Source: Steromphala cineraria
Lineage: Eukaryota; Mollusca; Gastropoda; Trochida; Trochidae
Direction: 5' to 3'
Length of the DNA stretch: 64,000 nt
NCBI GenBank assembly: GCA_916613615.1
Contig: OU744723.1
Coordinates: forward strand, 68,095,226-68,159,225
Position 1 is the stretch's first letter; each line of letters opens with the position of its first letter. The notes under the pieces are model-generated. The model saw nothing but the letters and a program-made list of their open reading frames with translations, made no database searches and was not told the DNA's origin. Position numbers and translations under genes: made by a program. Positions 24,620 through 35,216 of the stretch are shown in pieces.

Positions 24620-25200
24620 CACAATCCGTAGTGAGTTAATCCACCATTATTTCTGACACACTCACTCCAACTGGACCTCATGGAACTGACTAGAGTTCGC
24701 AGTGAAGCTTGAGGTTTGGCTTGCAACTGCTGATCCAGGAATGTGAAACGCTTATCAGCGTTAACTGGCAGTTGGTGATGCTGACAGACACGCCTTAAGC
24801 TTCAATGGATATCCAATACAGCTCAATCCTAAAGTCGCCTCTCTGTTGGAGAAAGCCGTCCATTCTGATATACCGCTTGAGAACCAAGAGTGTAATTGTT
24901 TGAACAACCAGGGGTCGAAGCATCTCATTCCTGTACCTCAAACCATTGGGATTGTCTCGAATTGTATAAAGACGGATCCTGTGACTAAGACCAAACCTTT
25001 CATGTTTACAGATGGTAACGCCATGACAGGTTTTCCCGGGCCTTTTGAAGGCCCTTGCATGTCCATCATTGAACTGTAATGTGAACCGACACTCTTCAGA
25101 AGAGAGTACTCTTGACGACTGCTCTGGTGATGACTCCATCTCAGAGGAGCCCAGCACCATGCTTCATGTGCTGTTCTGTGACGTTGCATTTCTTAACTGT
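24620..25200 (-). pseudogene. Dead Tc1/mariner-type transposase, 3' part
   Basis: Minus-strand translation gives SEECRFTLQFNDGHARAFKR, then FKRPGKTCHG and LRYRNEMLRPLV. These correspond to the Tc1 core (DESRF, WRRPGE and N-VRYRDEIL regions). Further downstream, ASLRTLVSSMRSSWSECVRN with NNGGLTHY matches the family's C-terminal end. The expected aspartate after SE is replaced (SEECRF), the DNARPH region is broken, and the frame shifts at least once. The N-terminal helix-turn-helix part is not found, so the copy is truncated and inactive. No inverted ends were located. Confidence 0.7.
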
Positions 25201-25231
25201 AAAGCCTATTGCCTAGCTGGCTCTGTCAAAT

Positions 25232-26240
25232 ATGCTCAATGGCTGTCGCATGTTGCCAATGACAAACTCAAGAATGACAATGGTGCAAAAGCCCTGTCTC
25301 CATCCACATGCTTCCTTAGTGTCTTGTGAAGCACGTGCGTGGTTATGTGTGCGTGTAATGCTCCTGTCTAACCTGGGGGAAGAAGTTTTTTTCAAATATT
25401 TCTTTTTGCAGTCCATGAGCACTTTAATGAATACATTCATGACAATAAACATTCCATTATGTGTAGGCGCTTCATTTCGTGCATACGAACCCTACGCAAA
25501 ATTTCACTTTGACCCATATTCCTTTGAATGGGTATGGTATTCAGCATGTTTTCTAATGAATACAATGTCGCCAACAGACATTTGTTTGTCCACCCTTACA
25601 AAATTATCCAAACATTTGCAATAAAATTCTTATGCAGACAAATCCATTTTACATTATGTTTCTGTATAATTCTTTTTACACTTACGTATTTTACAGGTTA
25701 ATCTGAAATTCTATACCCGATCCAGTAGATTAAACTATTTCACACTTTCCTGCTTCATAGTACATATGAAAATACTGCAACAGGGATCCATTTTAACATC
25801 AGTGATTTTTTGAATTTTTGTTTCATAATGTCATAATAGGAACCAGTTGATATTAACCCAATAGCAGTCAAATGCTGCTCTCAATAAATGGATAAAGAGG
25901 AAACATTTTAATGCAGATATTTTGGAAATGCAAACATGTATTGATATGACCTCACTTGCAAAATACAGGCCGCCAAAATTGTGGATTTCTTTTTCACACT
26001 CATGTTTGAGTCAATTGAAACTTCAAATCTATACTAGCATTTCTGTCAATGTTTTAACAAAGAGTCTGGACCAGATATTAATCTGTTCTCCATGATGATG
26101 TAGTGTCCTATCAATATATAATATCATCATCCCTTGGTCCTATGAATTGACTGCGCCTGGTAGGTGTACATGTTTTAATTTGCCAAGAAATGAAATTTCC
26201 AACGTTTGAAGTATGAATTAGTGGGACATTGCTTTCTCCT
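25232..26240. other. Gene-free stretch
   Basis: A 130-residue plus-strand frame (25,232-25,624) shows no recognisable domain. Nothing else stands out. Confidence 0.45.
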
Positions 26241-26254
26241 AGCGTTGTGTAACA

Positions 26255-26306
26255 CAGTCACGTGACTGGTCACTCCGCCAGGTGGCGTTGGTTAAAGGGT
26301 ATAAAA
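26255..26306 (+). promoter_or_regulatory. TATA promoter with CACGTG palindrome
   Basis: A perfect 14-base palindrome CAGTCACGTGACTG (26,255-26,268) with an E-box core sits about 31 bases upstream of GTATAAAAAGG (TATA at 26,300). A strong acceptor (TTTTCTTGTTTCAG, ending 26,429) lies 120 bases further on. The arrangement looks like a real polymerase II promoter followed by a short first intron, but the product is uncertain. Confidence 0.45.
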
Positions 26307-26461
26307 AGGGTGTTGAGTTTGAAATCGTTCTCTCGCTTGTGCAATCAAGACCGTTAATCATTAAAATACATTATCATTGTAGTTTTTCCATTTTGATGAC
26401 TTGTGTTTCAACATATTTTCTTGTTTCAGATTATCGATATCATCCAGGATATTGAGCGAAC

Positions 26462-26575
26462 ATGACCGGTTGCATCATGTCAGTCATTGGGCCCGCAAGC
26501 CATTATAATATTGCATTTATTTTGTGTTGTCGTTGGCTGGCAAGCCTTTATAATATGGTTATATTCTATATATAA
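26462..26575 (+). CDS. Possible 37-aa hydrophobic peptide downstream of the TATA promoter
   Basis: This is the first ATG after the acceptor at 26,429. It encodes MTGCIMSVIGPASHYNIAF and continues to a hydrophobic end. The DNA holds an internal near-repeat, GCAAGCC(A/T)TTATAATAT, twice. An overlapping second frame (26,487-26,744, 85 aa, also hydrophobic) is an equally possible product. I recognise neither; the transcript may be non-coding. Confidence 0.2.
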   Translation: MTGCIMSVIGPASHYNIAFILCCRWLASLYNMVIFYI

Positions 26576-26937
26576 GCTACTATGTGTAGTTTTTACGTGT
26601 CATTATATTCAAATTTCATATACTGTAAACCCTCCAGTATTATGCTGTTACATTCGTAGAGGGGACACGTTTCTAGAGTGTTTTTCTTTAACAGTTTTTA
26701 TCTCTGGTTTTACGTGTCGGGTTTCAGCATTCAAGTTTTTCTGAATAAGAATGTTCATGTTCATTTGAATGAGATTGGTAACTATGTTTTCAAGTTGTGT
26801 AACCATGTGTTGAGTTGGGTTGAGTGGTACTCACGAGCGTATTCCAGTTCAATTGTGTTGTGTTGTTAGTTGTGTAACGTGGGGTTAGGAGAACATTGTT
26901 CTCCACAGCCTCTACTTATACACCTCTCAAAAGCATC

Positions 26938-27183
26938 CTATAGCATTCCAGTCATTGCGACACTCACAAACTTCTCGACCTCAAAACCACTATCCTGCAT
27001 AAAATAGCCAGCGAGGCCCATAACATTTTCAACGATTTTAATACTCATACTTTGCATACAATGTGTTACTGCCCAATTATCATCACACAAAAATGCATTA
27101 TATCTAATGTAAAAATTGCTGTAGCCCTTCATCCACACACATGCTTGAAAACAGTCTACACAAAATGCTGCTATTGTCCACAA
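26938..27183 (-). CDS. Unrecognised cysteine/aromatic-rich open frame, 81 aa
   Basis: The translation (MWTIAAFCVDCFQACVWMKG, NAFLCDDNWAVTHCMQ, GYFMQDSGFEVEKF) has a more protein-like composition than surrounding frames and could be an exon or a fragment of a mobile-element protein. I cannot assign a family. There is no clear splice support: GAG before GATCC at about 27,193 is a poor acceptor. Confidence 0.2.
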   Translation of the reverse strand: MWTIAAFCVDCFQACVWMKGYSNFYIRYNAFLCDDNWAVTHCMQSMSIKIVENVMGLAGYFMQDSGFEVEKFVSVAMTGML

Positions 27184-27255
27184 TGTGGATCCTCAATAAA
27201 ACTTCTTGTCTACCTGATTATTCCAATTTCTAGAATGCAACTTAAAACCTTATGA

Positions 27256-28670
27256 TTGTGGCATTTTCATTATATTTTGTTATAACCATTGTAATTTTGT
27301 AATATTAATTGCAAGTTTGAAATTTCTACTCATTTGTAAATTCATGTTTGTTCTTAGTTTGAATGAAATATAATTACAAAAGCGCAGAACAACAGATTAT
27401 ACAGTCCAAGTTCTGAGAGAACAGTTAAATTGATGAACTGGTCAGTGCATGTGTGTCAGGGTAACGTATTTTATTCTTTAGTGACACTTTATCATGTATG
27501 TTGTTATATTTTATCATATAAGATTATTTACGTGTAATATTGTGTATGAATTGATTTATAATGTCACAAGAATATATACCGAAACATCTCTATAGTCTTT
27601 AACAATGACGTTAATCATCCAAATTTTCCTTGTGATTTTCAAAATCACTTAATTTGTTTACAAATATATATTAGATTATTGCCAACTTTTTTATCATTAT
27701 TAAGTCAAGAGATTGCACTGCTTACCAGGTTATTATTCTTTAAAAATGCATGTTTATCTTTTATTAGCACTTAAACCATAAAGATTAAGAATGCTCATTT
27801 CTAGGAATGTAAAGCCAAACATAAAACTTAACCGTAAAGGTTGAAAAGCAATCGTAATTGGGTTTCTGCAACAACTTTTGATAGTAAAACGAAGATAAAC
27901 TGAATCTTTCATATTATCTAAATTAGATCTTCATTGATGTTTGCACAATGATATAAAATTAGATCTATGGCATTCATAAGATGTGTGTTATTTGACATCT
28001 ATCCTTAAAACCAAGAAAATCCATTTGAAGCAAAGCCTCATTAGTATTCATGAATATGCAAATGATGTATGATGCAAACTAGATAATTTAACAAATTGAT
28101 AAAGTATAAGCCTTCAATTTGAATCATAAAATAACCATTTATGTTCAAAACTAACAGAGATATTGCAGTGTTAATGATTTACATGGACTTTTCGGTATTT
28201 CGGATGGTTGACATGGAAACGGCTCTCTGAAAAATTCTTGCAAGAGTGATCGGCTTGCCAACATCATTTTTCTGACACTTCAATGTGTCCTTAAAGCTTA
28301 TATGAAGTCAAACAAAATATAGCAGAGCGATCACTTTTTTCTGAAAATATGTCTCTTGGCTCCCTGACTAATACCTGTAAGAGCTTTCCCACGCTCATTT
28401 GTTCCGACTCCCAGAATTCCACAGCTCCGTTTTTTAAAAGACCTTTATTTTTTTAATTTGTGGCAACTAACCTTTCCCTTTCAAAAACGATGGTTAGTTT
28501 TACTAACCGGAATTAGCTTCAAGGAATCCGATTGTAGGGTCTGTTTCAAATTTTAATTATGCTTTCTTTTTTCGAATTTTACTGTTCGTGCCTTCCTATA
28601 ATAGGGACTGCACGTGAGACTATACACAATTGCTGCAAGGTATCCGGTATTCTGTAGGTGTACCAGAATA
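27256..28670. other. Gene-free stretch
   Basis: Very AT-rich; no gene, RNA or clear repeat recognised. Confidence 0.5.
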
Positions 28671-28982
28671 TCAGTCAAAGTAAACCTAGCTTCAATGATA
28701 CTCGCTTCACTCCGATATTGAGTCTAGCAATATGTAGTAGCAGGTCGCGTCATCCCGCTCCTTTATACTATCCGAACACGTGACTTTCTGCACGGGCTCA
28801 GTTCATTTGCACTGCCTACTCTCGAACCCAAATACAACGTTACTCAACCGAACATAAGACATTTACAAATAAAACACAACTCTGTATTTGGGTACGTTCA
28901 CGTCAGCGGACAAACAACGAAAACAAAAGATTGAATCATATCAATCATTTATTAAACCAACTGGACACAAAAAACACGACAA

Positions 28983-30068
28983 CTATATACCCAAGTTTTG
29001 GGAAACGCTTAGTCTAACTAGAAGGCTATCTTTAACATAAGAGTCTTTTGCAGTCTCTGAGCGCCACCGACCGTGACGCTTAAACAGCCTGTCCGGCACC
29101 CCAGCATTGGCTGCCTCTGTTGCCCCTCCCGACCTGAGGCTGTGTACTCCAAAATCCTGTTTCTTAAGACCAACATATTCCAACATATTTAGAATTATTT
29201 CCCTCATATGTGTATAAGAGACAGGTTTGCTTCCTCCAAGCTTGTAAGTGTTCAACTTCCTGCAAAAAAGGGGAGGCCTAAAGATGTATTCATCACTGTA
29301 ACTCTGGAATGCTTGTTCTAAATATAACTTCATGATATTAACCGGACACAATTCTGTTTGAGTGGAGGCAACCACCAAGTGATGACCATCTCGATATTTG
29401 TCAGTTTTACCTTTTTCTATAAAGATAACCATGTGAACTTCCTTAAAAGCAATGTCAGAATACCTTAAATTTGATGACTCCGAAAACCTTAGGAAACCAG
29501 CGAAAGACACTAGGCAAAATGTTAAATTTCTGAGATTGTACAAGCAGTTAACAGGAAACTTGTTCTTTAACTTTAAAATAATCTCTGCTGTAATAGGCTC
29601 TTTTCGCCTGATCTGCGCTCCAAGAGTTCGTCAAGAAGACTCTAGCACAGACTTAACAAACTGTGACTGGCTGGGATTTTGTAAGCCTGCTAAGTGATGT
29701 GCTCAGCCTATGGCATAAATAGTCTGCTGAATAGTGGCAGGATTCTTACCGTCCTGTTTCAAAGATAACACATACAACGATATATAAAACTCTGACGCTG
29801 GTATATGAGGGATGCTAACTTGCTTACACCAGGCCTTAAACTTTGAAAATCTATTCTTGTAGAGTTTTACAGTAGTCTTAGCACTCGAGTCTACAATGAA
29901 TTCTGGTAACCTCTCAGCTAAACTAATAAGAGTAGGGTCTTTCAGCTCCTGTTTCTCCCTCCACACACCCAGTGAAAACACACCTGAAAGACAATTAGAA
30001 AAATCTAATAGCCAGTGCTGATCCAGAGAAATGGTTATCGAATATTGTTTTGGCAGCACCTTTAGCAA
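28983..30068 (-). pseudogene. DIRS tyrosine recombinase
   Basis: The N-terminal core-binding half (29,706-30,068) and the catalytic half (28,983-29,543) are in the same frame. Two TGA stops interrupt them, at 29,703-29,705 (probably from a Trp codon) and 29,631-29,633 (probably from Arg). The catalytic residues are present: Arg in GFLRFSE, the HSLRSGG box (H-x-x-R), HGRW, and Tyr in DSYVKDSL. The enzyme would circularise or integrate the element's DNA copy without a target duplication. Its 5' end overlaps the RNase H frame by about 70 bases, as is common in DIRS elements. Confidence 0.8.
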
Positions 30069-31920
30069 ATATAAGCCTGTTTTTGATCTCGCGGACTCCT
30101 GGTATACCCGATTGGGTAGTACCGGCGCGGTTGAACAACCGTGGCCAAAACAGTGCAGATTTCCACAGAGGTATCACTAAGGTAGACCTAAACCTTTTGT
30201 ATAAAACATAGTCTATGGTTTTACATAACATGCTAAAAGGTGGCACTAGCCAATTATTGTCACGTGACCAGTCTTGCGTGAAAGCATCTACGGCTTCCGT
30301 ACCTGGCACCATGAACCTTGAGTTAAATCGCTTTAACTTCTTATTGGTATGATCTGCGAACCTGTCAACAGTGAAAGGTCCCCACCATTCACTGATATCT
30401 GCAAACACTGAGTCTACTACAGTCCAATCATCTTGATCTCCCACTCTGCTTAACCTGTCCGCTTCAACATTATCCTCCCTTGGAATCCACTGGAATTCAA
30501 CATCAATATGGTTATGTTTATTAAACAGAAAAATGTTAACTGCTAAAGTTTGTAATTCCAAAATAGCACTACCATACATGGCCACGCTACAAACAGCTTG
30601 ATTATCGGAGAAAAGTTTGACTGAGGTTCCCTTAACTGCATCAACAAAACTACACAAAGCCATGTTGAACTCCTCTGCAGCTCACGCTCATTCCAGCCGA
30701 TGTAGAAGCTATTGTCTGTGTGTGGAATAAGGGCCCCGCAACCGAAACTGCTAGCGTCTGGGAAGATTACACAGCTTGGCGAGTGATCCAATTTAAACAA
30801 TTTACAATTAAATGTAGACAAGTTATCTTTCCGAAATATCAGTTCCGCCACGCACCCCTCAGCTGGTCTGAAGTACTGTGCATCCCATGTTCTACATTCA
30901 GTAATTTGTTTGTATAAATGTCTTGTCATGATTCTACAAACACTTCCGAACACAAATGATAAAGAAAGTATTTTGCCAGCGACTTTAGCAAGCATTCTGG
31001 CCGTGAAAACAGGAAAAACGTCTAAGCAATTGATAATTGTACGCTTGGTATTATCAAGCTTCGCCTGAGGGACTGTCACAACACCTTGCAATGTGTTCCA
31101 ATTAAATCCTAACCAATCTAAGGACTGTGTAGGTAACCAAACAGATTTCTCAACGTTATATACAAACCCAGCTTTTGCTAAGGTGTCTTTTACGAAATCC
31201 GAGTCTTTCTGGCATAATGATCGACTGTGACTATGTCCGAAGCCATTATCGAGATATACAACTATACATACACCATTGCCTCTCCAAAACTTAATCAGAG
31301 GTCTAATCATTTTGTAAATATATAAGGAGCAGATGTAAGACCAAAGGGTAAGACAGTAAACTGAAAATATCTCAATTTGTTGGCAAATTTCCAAGCAAAA
31401 CCCAAGAAGGTTTGTTGATTTTCACAAATATCAATATGATGATAGCCGGCTTTGAGATCAAACTTAAACATGTAACCGTGCTTGGATATTAATTGCAAAG
31501 CTGACTCATGGTTTTCAAAAACTATCGGCTGCTGTGAAGTCATGTCAGTCAGACATGTGAATCTATAAATCTTAAGTCTAAAATGAGACGCCTTTTACCA
31601 GATTGTTGAACAGAAACTGATAGAGGGCTAATGACATGAGGGGGTGAAAATACTTCTCTGATGCAACCACTATCTAGCAATTCCAGAATAGCAACTTCCA
31701 CAAAGCTTGAATGTAAATTAGCCGACTTATTGTTTTTGGAGGTAGTTTTATCTGGGGTTGTAACAAAAGGGATAACATATCCAGATCTGATAGGTTGGAG
31801 CACAAGGTCTGGAGCTCCAATTTTCTCCCAAAATTCCAGTTTAGATCTCAATCGTCCTTTCACAGACGTAGGAAAATGCTTATCTGCCTGATTAATCCTG
31901 TCAGAATCCGAATTGACCAC
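29995..31920 (-). pseudogene. DIRS reverse transcriptase and RNase H
   Basis: The reading starts with GRLRSKLEFWEKIGAPD and RRLILDLRF, then MFKFDLKAGYHHIDI and LPFGLTSAPYIF (palm and fingers). The catalytic box follows as VVYLDNGFG, where YxDD is expected, so the second Asp is Asn. RNase H follows (KLFSDNQAV, EFQWIPREDNVEADRLSR). The frame changes near 31,552, near 31,312 and again near 30,665, where a few codons of the ELxA region are missing. These lesions and the altered YLDN make an active enzyme very unlikely. Confidence 0.8.
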
Positions 31921-31992
31921 TGTACCATGACCCCCTGGGATAGCACCTACAAGACAAACAATCCTACATTCATTTCGGAATCTATACAGACA

Positions 31993-32520
31993 TTAATTTC
32001 CACACATTCTTATTCTCAAGCTATTATACTCAAATGATTTACCTGAATCTGTCAGCCTGCTGGTCGTGGACGGGGTCCAAGACAGCGCCCCTCCATTACT
32101 TCCGGTCAGCTGTGGCGCCTGCGGCATACTGGACGTCGCGGGAAGACAAAGTCTTGGCTGTAGGGCATGACTGTCTCCAGTGTCCATACTCCCCGCAGTA
32201 GTAACACTGTTGGTTTGGTCTTGGTCCCCTCCGGTTCTGGCTCCGAAAAGTAGATATTGCGTTGTGAGTCGTGGTTTGAGTGTCCTGTTGAGCCCCTAAG
32301 TTCCAAGGGACTTGAGTGAAAGAGGCATTTGGACGACTTGAACTGCTGCTGCGGCCTCGGCTGCGTTTCCTCAGAGCCTTTGACTCTGCCCTCTCAAATC
32401 GACGTTCCTCTTCAAAGTCGAAAGCAACTCCAGAACCTTCCATTTCTGTCACAACTCCCCAACCTGCCGGAGACCTGTCGGCTAAACGTATCAGTTTTAT
32501 TCCTTTTCTTAACAGAGACA
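31993..32520 (-). pseudogene. DIRS gag-like protein with zinc knuckle
   Basis: An N-terminal LADRSPAGWGVVTE, acidic/basic linkers and an RS-rich stretch precede a zinc knuckle CYYCGEYGHWRQSC (C-x2-C-x4-H-x4-C). The frame closes at 32,096, and a second frame (31,993-32,187) continues with Ser/Thr-rich sequence. That could be a natural frame change before the reverse transcriptase or another lesion. An in-frame stop lies just upstream of the LADRS region, so the true start is uncertain. Confidence 0.65.
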
Positions 32521-32600
32521 GTTATAGACTCTATCTTCTCACAAACTGAAGTAGAATCTTTTTTGTACAAGGCAGACTTGATGTCATAGATTAAAAGCAA

Positions 32601-34661
32601 TCAAATTCAAATGCCATGTACCATGTGAACTAAGGTAAAATGGTAATACATCTTTAAAACAAGCAGACAGAGTCGTCTGTAGTGACCCGTAACGGCTCTC
32701 GACCGAAAGCGGGGAAATCAGTCCAAGTTTTACACTCAACTCATTTCCATAATTTACTGCGGAGATTTTAGCCTACGTGATAGAAGTCATTCAAAACTGG
32801 TTAAATAGTTTAAATGGAAAATGATTTTGGCAGATCGTAAATTTGTAAAGAGTTAATTCGACACAAAACATTGTTTTACATTTCATTTGTCATGGATATT
32901 ATAAATGTTTTTGTCAGATCAACGTACAAGCACATTTTTTTTCCGGAAAAAGTCAACATACGACTCCGATTTTGAAAATTCTGGATTTTCATTTCTAATT
33001 CTATTTTTATAACAGGGGTGAAGGTCTTATACGTTCTTTGATTTTTTTATAGTTTCATCACACTGGTATTACTCTCACTCATAATTAATGTATACAGAAT
33101 CCCAAATGAAAATGCGGGGGGGTCGTTGGCTTTTTTTGTTGGTCCGTCTGTCCAACCGTCTCTCATCACAGCAAAACGTTGTTGGTGTGTTCGTACACGT
33201 GGATACTGCTGGCTGCTTAGATCAATGCAATATCATAGGTACTAGGTGATCATGTGGATAATGGGATTCGTCTCCAGCGATCTAGTAAGCCAAGTTAAAG
33301 ACCTGAACATCGTTTGCACTGAGGAACTGTTGCGTCGTCCTGTTATAATACTTTTGTTTATAGGCCATGTTAAAAAAAATGTTACGAAACCTGGTGATGT
33401 GATAAGATCTAGTGGTGGAGTGGTTCTTTTTGTAACTTTGGTTGCTCTGATTTTTAAAAAATATTTCTGATTGTAATGGAAACAATTTGAACTGAGTGTG
33501 TATGGGGTAGGATACTGTTCTGGTCTCTATCACAAAATCTATCGAGTATCATATTACTATACTTAATGATTAGATTTATCTATATTGATTTATCTATTGA
33601 TCTGGTGTATTGATGCCTTTCTTTGGTAATCTGTTTACTGGTTTCCATTGAAACAATCTGAATTTAGTGTATATGGGGCGGAAGGTCCTTTTACAGCCTC
33701 TATTTCAACATATATTGATATATTTAGAAACGATATATTGTGTTTTTGTCAATGGGACATTAAAGCCATAAAATAAGTAGAAATAAACCGTATTCCATTT
33801 GTAAAGTTCTTCGGACTTAATGTGAAAAAAAAAATCTATTTAGCTTCTGTCTGGGCCTCTTTTATGCACTTGTGCAGCATTTGAATTCCTTCTTAAGAAA
33901 TTCAATGGGTTATCGTTGTATTTTGGAAACAATTCAATTTCTGTTGTTTTTTATAGTCTGACATCTTTTTACCATCGTGAGAAAAAAAATATATAGCCTT
34001 TCTTCTTTTGTCAACTGAAATGTTTGGACACTTTCAACGACGTTTTATTTGTGGGAAATAATACATTGGGTTTTATTTTGAACTACAAATTTGTAAATGA
34101 CAGTATGGTTCAATTAAAACTCTGAGCTGGCATCTTACTAGAGGTATAATTGTTGATAATGAAATAACACATGACAATAACAAAGGCTTTGACATTTTGT
34201 ATTGAACAAGGAAATATCATAGCTTTTTACCTAAACCAACGGCCAGATTACAATTGTTTGTCAACACATATTTTAAATCAATACGATGCATATAAGGTGT
34301 GAGATCAATATGCCAGATATCATACTGTATACATAACGATACATAACATCCAAACATAGTTCCCAAAAGTGAAAGCTTGCAACAGTGTTCAAAGTATTTG
34401 GTAAAACATTTTTTAGGGGAAATGAGATAGATGGAAACAAACAAAGATGGTCGCAAACGTTTAGAGATAAAACGATCAAAATGAAACTTGCTGGTTGATG
34501 TCTACTAAATTCCTTCTGGTGAGTTACAGTGCAGTTTGCCTAGTTGGTTTGTACTTTGAGTTTGGTTATCATATGCGGGGATTAAACGTTCACTTGAAAA
34601 AATACACTTATATCAATCTGAAAACAGACTTTCAAGACAAAGTATACTTTTAACTTAAATT
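32601..34661. other. Gene-free stretch
   Basis: No gene recognised between the DIRS element and the next TIR element; only short chance frames. Confidence 0.5.
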
Positions 34662-34840
34662 TAGGGCTTCTAGGGTTCACAAAATAGGACTCGAGGGGTC
34701 AGACTCGACATAGACCCAATAGTCCAGTCAATTTATGAAAAAAAAAGACCTAACCCTGAACAAATTGCAACGGAAATAACTTTGATTGTTTTGAATTGCT
34801 AAAACATTGTAGAATAACATATCAAAAATGTAGAAAAATG
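34662..34840. repeat. Left terminal inverted repeat of the PIN/CXC element
   Basis: It begins TAGGGCTTC and contains GACTCGAGG and AGACTCGA, AGTCCAGTCAA, AACAAATTGCAACGGAA and a final AAAATGTAGAAAAAT. Each block has an inverted partner in 40,427-40,786. Confidence 0.65.
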
Positions 34841-35216
34841 TACTTGGTGGAACATTAAAAATTTTGTCCTTAAATTGGTGTGTGTAATTTATTTTTTTTA
34901 TGTCAAAATATTAAATGTCAGAGCTATATTGTTTGATAACTGCTTGTTATTTGGACAAATTTGCAAAAATAAGTTGTCTGCATATTGTCAATATGGAATA
35001 AAATGTGTCACCTACCTGTCCACTCTATTATCCAGCCAGGTGTGTCTGGTTAATCGTTTTTTTAAAACAAATCAGTCCCTTTCGAACAACTAGTTCACAT
35101 TTGAAAGTTTGTTTTTGGTTACTATTTATCCTCTTCATAAAAAAAACATGTTTACATTCTGATTAAGAGCATTTGTGGAAAATCATTGACACATTAACTG
35201 TTTGGCATTTGCTAAA

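Larger units (their letters stand above)
28676..32600 (-). mobile_element. DIRS-type tyrosine-recombinase retrotransposon, decayed
   Basis: On the minus strand the order is gag with a zinc knuckle, reverse transcriptase, RNase H, tyrosine recombinase. That order, with a recombinase instead of a DDE integrase, defines DIRS-like elements. Several frameshifts and stops show it is dead. I could not locate the inverted terminal or internal complementary repeats with confidence, so the limits are approximate. A hairpin ACCCAAATAC / GTATTTGGGT (28,829 and 28,885) lies beyond the recombinase stop and may belong to the 3' terminal structure. Confidence 0.8.
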
